Source: Planctomycetes bacterium ADurb.Bin069 (GTDB lineage: Bacteria; Planctomycetota; UBA8108; UBA8890; UBA8898). Taken from it: a stretch of 64,000 nt of DNA. Of this stretch, positions 55,721 to 64,000 are shown piece by piece. The stretch lies in the NCBI GenBank assembly GCA_002070955.1, contig MWEK01000010.1:62001-126000 (forward strand), read 5' to 3'. A model generated the notes under the pieces. The model was not told the origin of the DNA, did no database searches, and saw nothing but the letters and a program-made list of their open reading frames with translations. Every line of letters begins with the position of its first letter. Position 1 is the first letter of the stretch. A program made the translations under genes and the position numbers.

Positions 55721-56505
55721 GGGGCGCGCGAGCCGGAGGCCGGGCGCTCCGGGGGATGACGGTGGTCGTCACCCGCTCCCGCGACGATGGCGGGCCCCTC
55801 GCCGCGGGCATCGAGGCCATGGGGGGGGAAGCCCTTGTCTGTCCGGCCATCCGCGTCGAACTGGGAGACGCGGAGGCGCTCGGGCGCGCGGCCGGGAGCC
55901 TGGCGCGTTTCGACTGGATCGTGTTCACGAGCGCCAACGGGGTGCGGTCCTTGGCGCCGTTGCTTGAGCGGACGCGGTTTTCGGGTAAGATAGCCGTTAT
56001 AGGGAATGCCACGGCCGCGGCGCTCCGCCGTCTGGGATACGAAGAACATCTGGCGTCTGTCGACAGCACCGGCGCAGCCCTCGCCGCGGTGCTTGGCGGC
56101 CGGGTCGCCGCCGGCGAGAGGGTCCTGGCGCCGCGATCCGATATCGCCGGTGGAAGCCTCGAGGCCGTGCTAAAGGGCGCCGGAGCGGATGTCTGCTCCA
56201 TTGTGTCCTACCGGACGCGTCCGGGAACGCGCGAGGATGCGGCGCCGCTCCTTGCGCGCCTCGGGGCGCGCATTCCCGATGCGGTGCTCTTTGCGAGCCC
56301 CTCCGCCGTACGAGGGCTCCAGGCCATGTTGGAGGCCGGCGAGTTCGAGAGATTCATGCGCGGCGCGAAGATCGTATCCATCGGCCCGACGACATCCGCT
56401 CAGATCGCGGCGCTCGGCTTCGCCGTCGCGCGCGAAGCGCGTCACCATACCAACGAAGGCATGCTTGAAGCGCTCGCGGCGCTCGCCGCGGGGAGGGGGG
56501 CGTGA
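55717..56505 (+). CDS. hemD: Uroporphyrinogen-III synthase
   Basis: 262-aa ring-closing enzyme, poorly conserved as usual. Seen: TVVVTRSRDDGGPLA at the start, FDWIVFTSANGVRSL, KIAVIGNATAAALRRLGY, the second domain with VLAPRSDIAGGSLEAVLKGA, and ASPSAVRGL followed by SIGPTTSAQIAALGF. Start: GTG 55717, whose codon overlaps the hemC stop (GTGA) and gives the L-x-G-x-TVVVTR context usual in the family; ATG 55756 would remove 13 residues. The hemD stop overlaps the hemH GTG as GTGA. Confidence 0.88.
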   Translation: MRGARAGGRALRGMTVVVTRSRDDGGPLAAGIEAMGGEALVCPAIRVELGDAEALGRAAGSLARFDWIVFTSANGVRSLAPLLERTRFSGKIAVIGNATAAALRRLGYEEHLASVDSTGAALAAVLGGRVAAGERVLAPRSDIAGGSLEAVLKGAGADVCSIVSYRTRPGTREDAAPLLARLGARIPDAVLFASPSAVRGLQAMLEAGEFERFMRGAKIVSIGPTTSAQIAALGFAVAREARHHTNEGMLEALAALAAGRGA

Positions 56506-57464
56506 GCCGTTTCGCGGTCTGCCTTCTGGGCATGGGCGCGCCGGCGGGGCCGAAAGCCGTGCGCGGGTATCTGTACCGCATCTTCAGCGACCGGTGCATC
56601 CTCCCCCTGCCGGCGGTGCTGCGGATTCCGGCGGCGTGCTATATCGCGGTGACGCGAAGCCGCGCGTCGAAGGCCAAGTACAGCGTCATCGGCGGGCAGT
56701 CGCCCTTCACGGCGCAAAGCCGCGCGCAGTGCCAAGCCTTGGCCGCCGCGCTCGACCGCCGCGGACGGCCGATGCCCGTCATCCCCGCCATGCGTTACGC
56801 CAGCCCGTCGATCGGGGAGGCGGTGCGGGCCATGCGGGACGAAGGCGTGACCGATGTCGTGGGGTTGTCCCAGTACCCCCAGTATTCCTTCACCACCACG
56901 GCGTCCTGTCTCGAGGCGCTGGAACGCGCCTGCGCGCGGGCGGGCATGCGCGTCGTGCCGGTCCCCGAGTATCCCGTGCTGCCCGGACTCGTCGCCGCCT
57001 GGGCCGAGGCGTTGAAAGCCTACCTCCCGGCCGAGAGCCCCGAGAATCGCAACCACGTCCTCTTCCTGGCCCACAGCGTTCCCATGAGCTGCGTGGAGCG
57101 CGGCGATCCGTACCCCGAGCACGTGGCCCGGACCGTGAACGCCATCCTCGGAGCGCTCCCGCGGCCGGTCGAATGGTCTCTCGCGTACCAGAGCCGGGCC
57201 GCCCGCGGCGCGTGGCTTTCCCCGAGCGCCGAGAGCGCGGTCCTGGATCTCGCGCGGCGGGGAACGTGGCGCCTCGCGGTGGTGCCGGTGAGCTTCGTCA
57301 CGGAGAATCTCGAGACGCGCTACGACATCGATGCCAATCTGGCGCTTCTGGCGGCGAACGCGGGGCTGCGGCGCTTCGCGCGCGTGCCCGTGCCGCACGC
57401 CGCGCCGGCGCTGATCGAGGGGTGGGCGGATCTCGTCGAGGAGGCGCTCCGCGGGGCCCAATGA
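56502..57464 (+). CDS. hemH: Ferrochelatase
   Basis: 320-aa enzyme inserting Fe2+ into the porphyrin ring (protoporphyrin or coproporphyrin; not decidable here). Seen: an N-terminal LGMGAPAGPKAVRGYLYRIF, YASPSIGEAVRAMRDEGV, LSQYPQYSFTTTAS, the iron-site His191 in LFLAHSVPMS followed by GDPYPEH, and VPVSFVTENLETRYDID with the catalytic glutamate. Start: GTG 56502, overlapping hemD. Last gene of the coupled operon; hemB, hemE and the oxidases are not in the window. Confidence 0.92.
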   Translation: MSRFAVCLLGMGAPAGPKAVRGYLYRIFSDRCILPLPAVLRIPAACYIAVTRSRASKAKYSVIGGQSPFTAQSRAQCQALAAALDRRGRPMPVIPAMRYASPSIGEAVRAMRDEGVTDVVGLSQYPQYSFTTTASCLEALERACARAGMRVVPVPEYPVLPGLVAAWAEALKAYLPAESPENRNHVLFLAHSVPMSCVERGDPYPEHVARTVNAILGALPRPVEWSLAYQSRAARGAWLSPSAESAVLDLARRGTWRLAVVPVSFVTENLETRYDIDANLALLAANAGLRRFARVPVPHAAPALIEGWADLVEEALRGAQ

Positions 57465-57596
57465 TCCGCGCGCATGGCGCGGCGGGCGCCCGCGGGCTAC
57501 AATCGCCCGTTTTCGGCTGGCGCGCCGGCGGGGACCGTGCCGATAACGAGACAGGCGCCGCGCGTCGCGGGCCGGGTCCGTGCCGTGGAGGCAGTC

Positions 57597-59624
57597 ATGG
57601 CGGAAGAGAAGAAGCCGACGCTCGATGAGATCCGGAAGGAGATCAACAGCATTGACCGCAAGATCGTCGAGGACCTTGCGGCGCGCTTCCGGCTGGTCGA
57701 GCGGGTCTTCTCTGAAAAGGAAGCAGCCAAGGCCATGCTCCGCGACAAGAAGCGCGAGAGCCAGCTTCTCGGCGAGATCCTCAAGCTCGGCCGCGGCCTG
57801 GGTCTGGACGCCTATCTGTTGACGCGCGTCTTCCAGGAGATCATCGACTATTCCCTGAAGATCCAGAAATCGCGGGTGCTCGATCAGGCCGCGGGGGGCA
57901 GAAAGCCCGACCTCATCCGCGTCGCGTTCCAAGGCATCGAGGAGGCGTACAGTCACCTTGCGAGCCGCAAGTACTTCTCCACCTGTCTTGACCGCGTGAC
58001 GTTCAGGCCGTGCCCCACCTTCGCGGCCGCCGTCGAGGCGGTCGAGGACGGCGAGGCGGACTACGCGGTTCTGCCCGTGGAGAACACCACCGCCGGCAGC
58101 ATCAACGAGGTTTACGATCTCCTCCTTCGGACGCGGCTCTTCATCGTGGGCGAGGAGGTGTACGAAGTGCTCCACTGCCTGTCGGCGGTGGCGGACGTGC
58201 CGCTGGCCAACATCCGCCGGGTGTACTCCCACCCGCAGGCCTTGGCCCAATGCTCGAACTTCCTGATGTCCCTGGAGAAGTGCCAAATCGAGAGCTTCGT
58301 CGACACCGCCACCGCGGTGAAGAAGATCGCCGCGGACCAGGATCTCTCCCAGGCGGCGATCGCGTCGGAGGAGGCGGCCGCGGCGCACGGCCTGGTCATC
58401 CTCAAGCGCGGCATCGCCAACCAGAAGCTCAACTTCACCCGGTTCTTCGTCCTGGCGGCGCAGGCGGTACGGGTGGATCCGCGCATCCGCGCCAAGACGT
58501 CCATGGCGCTGGCCACCGTGCACAAGGAGGGCGCGCTGGCGCGCTGCCTCAACATCCTGACGCTGGCGCACCTCAACATGACGAAGCTGGAAAGCCGCCC
58601 GCGGGCCAACACCCCGTGGGAGTATCTCTTCTACGTCGACTTCGAGGGCAACATGGCGGACGAGGCCGCCCAGCGCGCCGTGGAGGAGCTCAAGCGCGAA
58701 ACGACCTTCCTCAAGGTGCTCGGCACGTATCCGCTCTTGGACCGCGAGAAGGCCGTGCCGTCGGCGGTGGATCTGGCCGCCGCCGAGCCCGCCGAGGAGA
58801 CGGCCGCGAAGCCGCCGCCGCCGGCGGCCAAGCTCGGCTACCGGCTCGTCACGCGGGCCCACAAGGAGGAAGACACCGAGATCAGCGTCCGCGGCACGAT
58901 TATCGGCGGCGGCTCTTTCGTGGTCATGGCCGGGCCGTGCGCGGTGGAGAGCGAGGAGCAGATCCGGCGCTGCGCGCGCCTCGTCAAGGAGAGCGGCGCC
59001 CACGTGCTCCGCGGCGGGTGCTTCAAGCCGCGGACTTCGCCCTACAGCTTCCAGGGCCTGGGGTACGAGGGCCTCGCCTACCTGGCCCGGGCGGGGGACG
59101 ATTTCGGGCTGCCCGTCATCACGGAGGTTTTGACGCCCGGCGATGTGAGCCGCGTGGCGCAGCAGGCCGACATCCTCCAGATCGGCGCCCGCAACATGCA
59201 GAACTTCGCGCTGCTCACCGAGGTCGGCCGCGTGGACCGGCCGGTGCTCCTCAAGCGCGGCCTCATGTCGAGTATCGACGAATTGCTCGGCGCCGCCGAG
59301 TACATCCTGGCTCAGGGCAACCAGCAGGTGATTCTGTGCGAGCGCGGCATCCGCACCTTCGAAACGGCGACGCGCAACACGTTGGATATCTCCGCGGTGC
59401 CGATCCTGAAGCAGCGCAGCCACCTGCCCGTGCTCGTCGACCCGTCCCATGCCGCCGGCGTGCGCGAACTGGTCCTGCCCCTTGCCAAGGCCGCCAAGGC
59501 GGTGGGGGCGGACGGCATCATGATCGAGATCCATCCTGACCCGGAGAAGGCGCTCAGCGACGGACCGCAGTCCCTCGGGTTCGCCGCCTTCGAACGCCTC
59601 GCGGCCGAGGTATTGAAGCGTTGA
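57597..59624 (+). CDS. Chorismate mutase / prephenate dehydratase / DAHP synthase fusion
   Basis: 675-aa multidomain aromatic-pathway protein. Domains seen: chorismate mutase AroQ type (about 10-95; [20 protein letters not shown]), prephenate dehydratase (about 105-285; [23 protein letters not shown]), ACT regulatory domain (about 300-375; [19 protein letters not shown]), then a KDO8PS-type DAHP synthase (about 415-675; [56 protein letters not shown]). It thus links the first step of the shikimate route with two steps to phenylpyruvate. Start: ATG 57597 with GGAGG; a TACAAT at 57498 may be the promoter. Confidence 0.9.
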   Translation: MAEEKKPTLDEIRKEINSIDRKIVEDLAARFRLVERVFSEKEAAKAMLRDKKRESQLLGEILKLGRGLGLDAYLLTRVFQEIIDYSLKIQKSRVLDQAAGGRKPDLIRVAFQGIEEAYSHLASRKYFSTCLDRVTFRPCPTFAAAVEAVEDGEADYAVLPVENTTAGSINEVYDLLLRTRLFIVGEEVYEVLHCLSAVADVPLANIRRVYSHPQALAQCSNFLMSLEKCQIESFVDTATAVKKIAADQDLSQAAIASEEAAAAHGLVILKRGIANQKLNFTRFFVLAAQAVRVDPRIRAKTSMALATVHKEGALARCLNILTLAHLNMTKLESRPRANTPWEYLFYVDFEGNMADEAAQRAVEELKRETTFLKVLGTYPLLDREKAVPSAVDLAAAEPAEETAAKPPPPAAKLGYRLVTRAHKEEDTEISVRGTIIGGGSFVVMAGPCAVESEEQIRRCARLVKESGAHVLRGGCFKPRTSPYSFQGLGYEGLAYLARAGDDFGLPVITEVLTPGDVSRVAQQADILQIGARNMQNFALLTEVGRVDRPVLLKRGLMSSIDELLGAAEYILAQGNQQVILCERGIRTFETATRNTLDISAVPILKQRSHLPVLVDPSHAAGVRELVLPLAKAAKAVGADGIMIEIHPDPEKALSDGPQSLGFAAFERLAAEVLKR

Positions 59625-59652
59625 CGCCCGCCCCGGCCCGACGTTCCGCCGC

Positions 59653-59681
59653 TTGACTCGCCGCGGCGCCGGGCCTATGCT
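59653..59681 (+). promoter_or_regulatory. Predicted promoter of the LamG/dockerin gene
   Basis: TTGACT (59653-59658), 17 bp, TATGCT (59676-59681), 36 bp before the ATG at 59718 and ahead of the strong ribosome site AAAAGGAGG. Confidence 0.6.
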
Positions 59682-59717
59682 GGATGGTATCGAACCCACG
59701 GAGAAAAGGAGGTCCTC

Positions 59718-61637
59718 ATGCTACGCGCGTTCGTGCTTTGTGCCGTGTTGGTTCCGGGCGTCGCCGCGTCCGCGGCGTTGACGGATGGATTGTTGGTCTA
59801 TTACGACTTCGAGCAGCTAGTCGGGGGCGACGGCGTCCCGGACCGCTCCCCGAACGGCTTTGACGGCCTGGTAGGGGGCGGCGGCAGCATCACCCTCGCG
59901 GAAGGGGTGTTCGGCCAAGCCGCGCATTTTCAGGGCCCGTTGCCGGTCTATGTCGCCCTGCCCACGCCGATGCCGCATGACGCGATTCCCACCAAGGCCA
60001 TCACCGTGGCCGTCTGGGTCAACCACGATCCCATGACGACCGACCAGATGGAGATCTTCATGCCCATGAGCGGCGGGGAGTACCAGAAGCAGCTCGGCCA
60101 CTTCGAACTCAGGAACAACAACACGGCGCGGTTCTTGCTCAGGACCCCCGTCGACCCGCCGGAGGATTTCATCAACATGAACAACGTGGGGGCGGTGCCC
60201 GCCAAGGAGTGGGTGCATTATGCGGCCACCTACGACAGCGTGGATGGCGTGGGCCGGCTGTACATCAACGGCGAGATCGTGGGCGAGGCCTTCGCGACCC
60301 GCGAGATGTACAACAACTGGGACACCGGCGCCCGGGTGGGGTACTGCGTCGACAATGCCAGGCCCTTTTTCGGGTACATGGATGACTTCGCCATCTGGAG
60401 CCGCGCGCTGTCCCAGGATGAAATCTATGTGCTCATGGATAAGAGCATACCGGTGCCTCCGCCGCCCATCGAGATCACCATCGACGGGGATTTCTCCGAT
60501 TGGGCCTATCTTCCGGCGCTGATCAAGGATCCCGCCGACGTCTTCGAACCCAACGGCGACATCAAGGCGGTCTATGCCCACAGCACCGCGGACACTCTCT
60601 ACGCGCGGATCGCGGTTTACGGAACGGCCGCGCCGCGGGACGCGCAGCGCTACTACTACCACATCTTGATCGATGCCGACAACGATCCCGCCACCGGCTT
60701 CGACAACTCCGAGTACGAGGGCAACCCCACCGGCGTCGTCGAGACGATCGGCGCCGACTTCTACATCATGATCGGCCGGAAGAACGGCGCCGACGATGGC
60801 CTGAAAATCTATTTCTGCCGGGCCGGGGGGTACGAGAAAGAGATCGCCTGGGACGTCCTTTACGCCGCCTCCGGCGACTCCATCGAGCTGGCCGTGCCCT
60901 ATGCCTCGCTGGTCCCTGAGGACGATCTGGGCGCCATCTTCAAGCCGGGCCAGACCTTCAAGATCGCGGCGTTCCAGGAGGGCAACGCCAACGACTGGGA
61001 GGTCGACTGGACCGAGTCGGCGGAGGTTCGAATTCCGCCGGCGGGCAACATGCCGCCGGTCGTCAGCATCGAGCCCGCCGCCGCCGCGGTGGCGCTTTGC
61101 GGAGAGAGCGTGAGCTGCAGCCTGACGGTGACCGCCGTCGACCCGGAGAACGATCCCCTAACGTATCAATGGTCGGTGAGCGGCAGCGCGACGATCGTCC
61201 CCGGCGATCCGCCCGCGACGGCCGTCGCCGCCTTCACGGCCGTGGGCGAGTACACGGTGACCTGTGCGGTGTCGGACGGAACCTCGATCGTGACCGTGAC
61301 GGCGACGGTGACCGTCGAACCCTGCGCCGACGTGTACATTCACATGGGCGATGCCAACTGCGACCACAAGGTGGACATCGCCGACGCGGTTTGCATTCTC
61401 GGGTATCTTTTCGGAGCGCCGGGCACCGCGTGCAAGACTCAATGCTGCGCCGCGGCGGAGGATGCCAACGGCGACGACAAGGTCGACATCGCCGACGCCG
61501 TCAAGGTCCTGGGATATCTTTTCACGAGCGGCGATCTGGTCGCCCCCGACGGGACGATCCTGAGGGGCGCGGCGGTCGGCTGCGCTCCCTACCGGCCGGA
61601 GGATGTGAAGCTGGAGTGCGCGACGCCGTGCAGGTAG
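59718..61637 (+). CDS. Secreted LamG-domain protein with PKD-like and dockerin-like modules
   Basis: 639-aa exported protein. Signal peptide (1-20), LamG/concanavalin-like domain (about 22-240; VYYDFEQLVGGDGV, AGRL-type strand RLYINGEIVGEAF), a CBM9/DOMON-like beta domain (about 250-430; ITIDGDFSDWAYLPAL), PKD/Ig-like domain (about 440-530; DPENDPLTYQWSVSGS), and two EF-hand/dockerin-type repeats (GDANCDHKVDIADAVCILGY, DANGDDKVDIADAVKVLGY). The C-terminus is ECATPCR, like that of the CotH protein. Probably surface-displayed glycan binding. Start: ATG 59718 with AAAAGGAGG. Confidence 0.88.
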   Translation: MLRAFVLCAVLVPGVAASAALTDGLLVYYDFEQLVGGDGVPDRSPNGFDGLVGGGGSITLAEGVFGQAAHFQGPLPVYVALPTPMPHDAIPTKAITVAVWVNHDPMTTDQMEIFMPMSGGEYQKQLGHFELRNNNTARFLLRTPVDPPEDFINMNNVGAVPAKEWVHYAATYDSVDGVGRLYINGEIVGEAFATREMYNNWDTGARVGYCVDNARPFFGYMDDFAIWSRALSQDEIYVLMDKSIPVPPPPIEITIDGDFSDWAYLPALIKDPADVFEPNGDIKAVYAHSTADTLYARIAVYGTAAPRDAQRYYYHILIDADNDPATGFDNSEYEGNPTGVVETIGADFYIMIGRKNGADDGLKIYFCRAGGYEKEIAWDVLYAASGDSIELAVPYASLVPEDDLGAIFKPGQTFKIAAFQEGNANDWEVDWTESAEVRIPPAGNMPPVVSIEPAAAAVALCGESVSCSLTVTAVDPENDPLTYQWSVSGSATIVPGDPPATAVAAFTAVGEYTVTCAVSDGTSIVTVTATVTVEPCADVYIHMGDANCDHKVDIADAVCILGYLFGAPGTACKTQCCAAAEDANGDDKVDIADAVKVLGYLFTSGDLVAPDGTILRGAAVGCAPYRPEDVKLECATPCR

Positions 61638-61662
61638 CGCCCTGGGACGGGCGGCTTTCCGG

Positions 61663-61700
61663 GACCGGCGCCGGTTTTGCGGGAGAAACCGCCGCCGGTC
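61663..61700 (+). terminator. Possible terminator stem-loop after the LamG/dockerin gene
   Basis: GACCGGCGCCGGTTTT pairs almost completely with GAAACCGCCGCCGGTC (16-bp arms with two mismatches), loop of about 6 nt, 26 bp after the stop. No T-run follows, so the call is weak. Confidence 0.35.
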
Positions 61701-62124
61701 CTCGGAGACCGTCCGATCGCCGCGCGCGGCGCTAGGGAGCGCGCGGTCGGCGCGCCCGCGTCCGCCCGCGTGTGACGTGCGGGGTCTCATTCCGGAAGGC
61801 GGCGGCATGACCCTTCTCGGAAGGCCGCGCCGGCGCCGCTGCCGCCCGAGCGATGCCCCGCTTGCCGCCCGCGGGGCGGAAGCGGAACCGCGGCCGGAGT
61901 TCGGCTTCTTCGCTTCCCACGTTCGCCGCGGGCGCCGCCCTTGCGCGCGCATGAGCCGGCATCTCGCGCATTACTCCGACTCGGGGAGCCCGCAGCGCGC
62001 GAACCTCGAGCGCGGCGAGGCGCGCCTCAGGGATTGCGCGCACGACAATCACACCGAGATCGCTTTCGTTCCGACTCCGAAGCGCCGCGGTGTGCGGATT
62101 CCCAAGGACGACCACCGCAAGGAC

Positions 62125-62289
62125 GGAGCCGCGGTGTCCGCCGCCGTGGGATCGCTTCGCCCGGATCTCGGGGCTTATGCGGCCGGCCGCAACGTCTGGG
62201 AATGGAAGGGCTCGACGTTCCGGCCGTATCCCTATCGCGAGGACGCCGCCGGCGCGTCCGCGCGGGCGAACGCAGGTTATAGAGGGTAG
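62125..62289 (+). pseudogene. SUMF1/formylglycine-generating-enzyme-like remnant
   Basis: In the 680-bp interval without an intact gene (61638-62319), one frame reads VGSLRPDLGAYAAGRNVWEW (62146-62205) followed by FRPYPYRED. This matches the diagnostic SUMF1 pattern V-G-x(5)-N/D-x-x-G-L/A-Y-D-M-x-G-N-V-W-E-W and the aromatic stretch after it. The key Gly before Asn is Arg, the following catalytic-type residues are missing and the frame ends at 62289. The rest of the frame from 61777 has no recognisable content. The remainder of the interval shows no other feature. Confidence 0.4.
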
Positions 62290-62319
62290 ACTACGGGGTG
62301 GAAACGGTCGAGGATTGCG

Positions 62320-63156
62320 ATGGGCGCGACTGACGACCTGCTGCGGCCTCCCCCCCCGGACGCTCCCCTCGGGCAGGAGTTCCTCGCGCACTTCGGCCTG
62401 GCGCGGCGCGAGCCTGATGCCGCCTTTCTGGAGGCCGTGGCGCGGGCTTTCGGGAACATCCCCTTCGAGAACCTCACCAAGATCATCAAGCACCATGCGG
62501 AGGGGAGCGCCGAGGCCGCCATGCGGGCCCCCGCCGAGGTCTTCGGCGACCACCGGCGCTTCGGGGCCGGGGGCACGTGCTTCAGCCTGACGGCGCTCTT
62601 TCTCTTCCTCCTGCGGAGCTACGGCTTCGAGGCGCGGCCGGTCCTTGCCGACCGCCGCTACGGCCCCGACACGCATTGCGCGGCGCTTGTCGCGCTGGGC
62701 GGGCAGACCTATCTGGTCGATCCCGGCTATCTGCTCTTCACGCCGGTGCCGGTGGGGGATTCCGTCGAGCGGCGCATCGCGACGCCTTTCAACGAGATCG
62801 TGCTCACGCCCCGCGGGGGCGGGGCGCTCGATCTGGCGACGCGGCAGGAGGGCGCCGAGGCCTACCGCCTGACCTTCAAGCTGCCCGGAGCCGATGCGGG
62901 CGAGTTCATCCACGCCTGGCGCGCCTCGTTCGGCTGGGACATGATGCGGTATCCCGTGCTCACGCGCGTGCGGGAAGGAACGCAGCGGTATCTCCAGCGC
63001 GCGCATTACCAGGAGCGCGGCCGCCGGGGCCTCGCGCGGCGCGCGCTCCGGCTCGACCGCCTGGTCGACACGATCGCGACGGAGTTCGGAATTGCGCGCG
63101 AGATCGCCGCCAAGGCCCTCGAGATCACGGGGCGCCGCGAGAAGCTCGATGTCTGA
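62320..63156 (+). CDS. Arylamine N-acetyltransferase-like protein
   Basis: 278-aa NAT-family protein. The Cys-His-Asp triad is visible: Cys87 in GAGGTCFSLTALF, His119 in DTHCAALV and Asp134 in TYLVDPGYL. Such enzymes transfer acetyl or other acyl groups from CoA to arylamines, or close amides in antibiotic pathways. Its substrate is unknown. Start: ATG 62320; the ribosome site (GGTCGAGG) is moderate. It overlaps the DUF4416 gene by 8 nt (ATGTCTGA), so the two are coupled. Confidence 0.84.
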   Translation: MGATDDLLRPPPPDAPLGQEFLAHFGLARREPDAAFLEAVARAFGNIPFENLTKIIKHHAEGSAEAAMRAPAEVFGDHRRFGAGGTCFSLTALFLFLLRSYGFEARPVLADRRYGPDTHCAALVALGGQTYLVDPGYLLFTPVPVGDSVERRIATPFNEIVLTPRGGGALDLATRQEGAEAYRLTFKLPGADAGEFIHAWRASFGWDMMRYPVLTRVREGTQRYLQRAHYQERGRRGLARRALRLDRLVDTIATEFGIAREIAAKALEITGRREKLDV

Positions 63157-63685
63157 ACCGGAATATCCGCAGCCCGTCAAACTGATCGTTGCCGCCCTGT
63201 GGCGGGAAGCGGAGGCGCTGGACGCGGCGCGCGGCCGCATGGCGGCGGCCTGGGGGCCGATCGACTTCGAGGGGGCGGACCATCCCTTCGATGCGACCGA
63301 TTACTACGAGCGCGAGATGGGACCGGGGCTCTTGCGAAGGCTGCTCGCCTTCGAGCGTCTCATCGCGCCCGAGCAAATCGCGGCCGTCAAGCTCCGCGCC
63401 CGGGAGATCGAGGGGGAGCTGGCCCGCGGGGCCCGGCGAAGCGTCAACCTCGATGCGGGGTACCTCGACCACAACAAGCTCGTGCTCGCTTCGCTCAAGC
63501 GCGGGCCGCAGAAGATCCACCTCGGCGGCGGCGTCTGGGCCGACATGGTGTGTCTCTACCGGAAGGGCGGCTTCCTGACGTTCGAATGGACTTTCGCGGA
63601 CTTCAAGGACGGCCGCTACGCCGGCGATCTCCTGCGCATCCGCGAGGGATACAAGGCGGCGCTGCGGGCGCGTTCCCCGGAGTGA
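63149..63685 (+). CDS. DUF4416-family protein
   Basis: 178-aa protein matching the DUF4416 pattern: KLIVAALWRE at the start, FDATDYYEREMGPGLLRRL, FERLIAPEQIAAVKLRAREI, RSVNLDAGYLDHNKLVLAS and a final EWTFADFKDGRYAG. Biochemical function is unknown; the conserved Asp, Tyr and Glu suggest a soluble enzyme. Start: ATG 63149, inside the end of the NAT gene. Convergent with the RNHCP gene. Confidence 0.8.
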   Translation: MSEPEYPQPVKLIVAALWREAEALDAARGRMAAAWGPIDFEGADHPFDATDYYEREMGPGLLRRLLAFERLIAPEQIAAVKLRAREIEGELARGARRSVNLDAGYLDHNKLVLASLKRGPQKIHLGGGVWADMVCLYRKGGFLTFEWTFADFKDGRYAGDLLRIREGYKAALRARSPE

Positions 63686-63696
63686 AGTCCGCCGCG

Positions 63697-64000
63697 CTAC
63701 GGGGCGCCCGCGTGTTTCGCGGCCAGGGCGATCAGCGCGTCCCAATCGTCGGGCACGGCGTCCCGGAGGGCGGCGCGGTTCCGGCGCACGGCGCCGCAGG
63801 CGGCGCAGCGGTGGACGATCACGTACCCTTTCTTCCCCGAGCGCTCGAGGGCCTCCGGCGCCATCATGCCGCCGCAGTCCTCGCGGCGGTCGCCCGGCGC
63901 TTCGTCGACGTGCCGCGACCACAGGCAGAAGGGGCAGTGGTTGCGGTAGCTCCCCGTCGCGAGGGGCGGCACTTCCCGGCCGCAGTGAAGGCACCGGAAA
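63697..64000 (-). CDS. RNHCP-domain zinc-ribbon protein (5' end outside window)
   Basis: At least 101 residues. The frame stays open to the window end and reads FRCLHCGREVPPLATGSYRN followed by HCPFCLWSRHVDE, PGDRREDCGGMMAP and HRCAACGAVRRNRAA, the RNHCP arrangement of CxxC and HCPxC zinc ligands. The N-terminus lies beyond the window. Function unknown; the family is often described as a nucleic-acid-related zinc ribbon. Length is close to the usual 90-130 residues, so only a few residues are missing. Confidence 0.75.
   Translation of the reverse strand, partial: FRCLHCGREVPPLATGSYRNHCPFCLWSRHVDEAPGDRREDCGGMMAPEALERSGKKGYVIVHRCAACGAVRRNRAALRDAVPDDWDALIALAAKHAGAP

Noticed and set aside
61732..63240. 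Long minus-strand open frame (502 codons) opposite the NAT and DUF4416 genes
   Set aside because: It is antisense to two genes with complete family motifs, is Arg/Ala/Pro-rich and has no domain; a GC-content shadow.
1..64000. CRISPR arrays, prophage or integrated element
   Set aside because: No regularly spaced direct repeats, no integrase or phage structural genes, and no att-like tRNA boundary were seen.

Overview
The window is a gene-dense, very GC-rich bacterial chromosome segment with about 43 recognisable protein genes, no rRNA, tRNA or CRISPR array, and almost no phage or plasmid content. Genes mostly have strong AGGAGG-type ribosome sites and sigma70-like promoters with 17-18 bp spacers. 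Several features point to an uncultured environmental lineage of the Planctomycetota/PVC or a neighbouring phylum: Tat-exported Gfo/Idh and sugar-isomerase-like proteins, a corrinoid-type UroD-family protein, secreted LamG, lamin-tail and CotH proteins ending in dockerin-like GYLF repeats, GH127, a tricorn homologue, and a selenocysteine machinery. This placement is inference; no marker gene fixes the phylum. The high GC content produces many long shadow frames antisense to real genes, and these are left out.

Layout. 1-7.5 kb: the end of an RND efflux pump, an S46 dipeptidyl-peptidase followed by a TauE/SafE permease, a membrane PAS protein and a secreted thioredoxin-like protein. 7.6-13.7 kb: a Tat oxidoreductase, metG, a PQQ-type beta-propeller and a UroD-family protein. 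13.7-15.1 kb: a small defence-like scar, in which an intact MntA/HepT toxin-antitoxin pair sits between a decayed IS4-type transposase and a decayed restriction-type helicase. 15.1-24 kb: an unknown acidic protein, asnB, mntP, lon and two Tat-exported sugar-metabolism proteins. 24.1-28 kb: a giant secreted CotH/dockerin protein. 28.2-34.4 kb: a selenium operon, selA - selD (with extra N- and C-terminal domains) - selB - small membrane protein - NapH-like polyferredoxin. 34.5-38.2 kb: a PKD lipoprotein, then a PAS/sigma54 activator with an MBL hydrolase. 38.4-51.6 kb: a carbohydrate and peptide scavenging block (GH127, tricorn protease, an enlarged FucP-like transporter, a large glycosidase, 6-phosphogluconate dehydrogenase). 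51.8-57.5 kb: a ZnuA-like lipoprotein followed by a tightly overlapped heme operon (ccsA/hemX, hemA, hemC, hemD, hemH). 57.6-59.6 kb: a chorismate mutase/prephenate dehydratase/DAHP synthase fusion. 59.7-64 kb: a second LamG/dockerin protein, a SUMF1-like remnant, an arylamine N-acetyltransferase, a DUF4416 protein and an RNHCP zinc-ribbon protein that runs off the end.

Together the genes suggest a heterotroph that secretes or displays enzymes for plant-type sugars and peptides, makes its own heme and cytochromes, and uses selenium. The least conventional parts are the three-module SelD and its coupling to a membrane iron-sulfur protein, the CM-PDT-DAHPS fusion, the transporter with a 180-residue extracytoplasmic insertion, and the shared Cys-Arg C-terminus of the two dockerin proteins.
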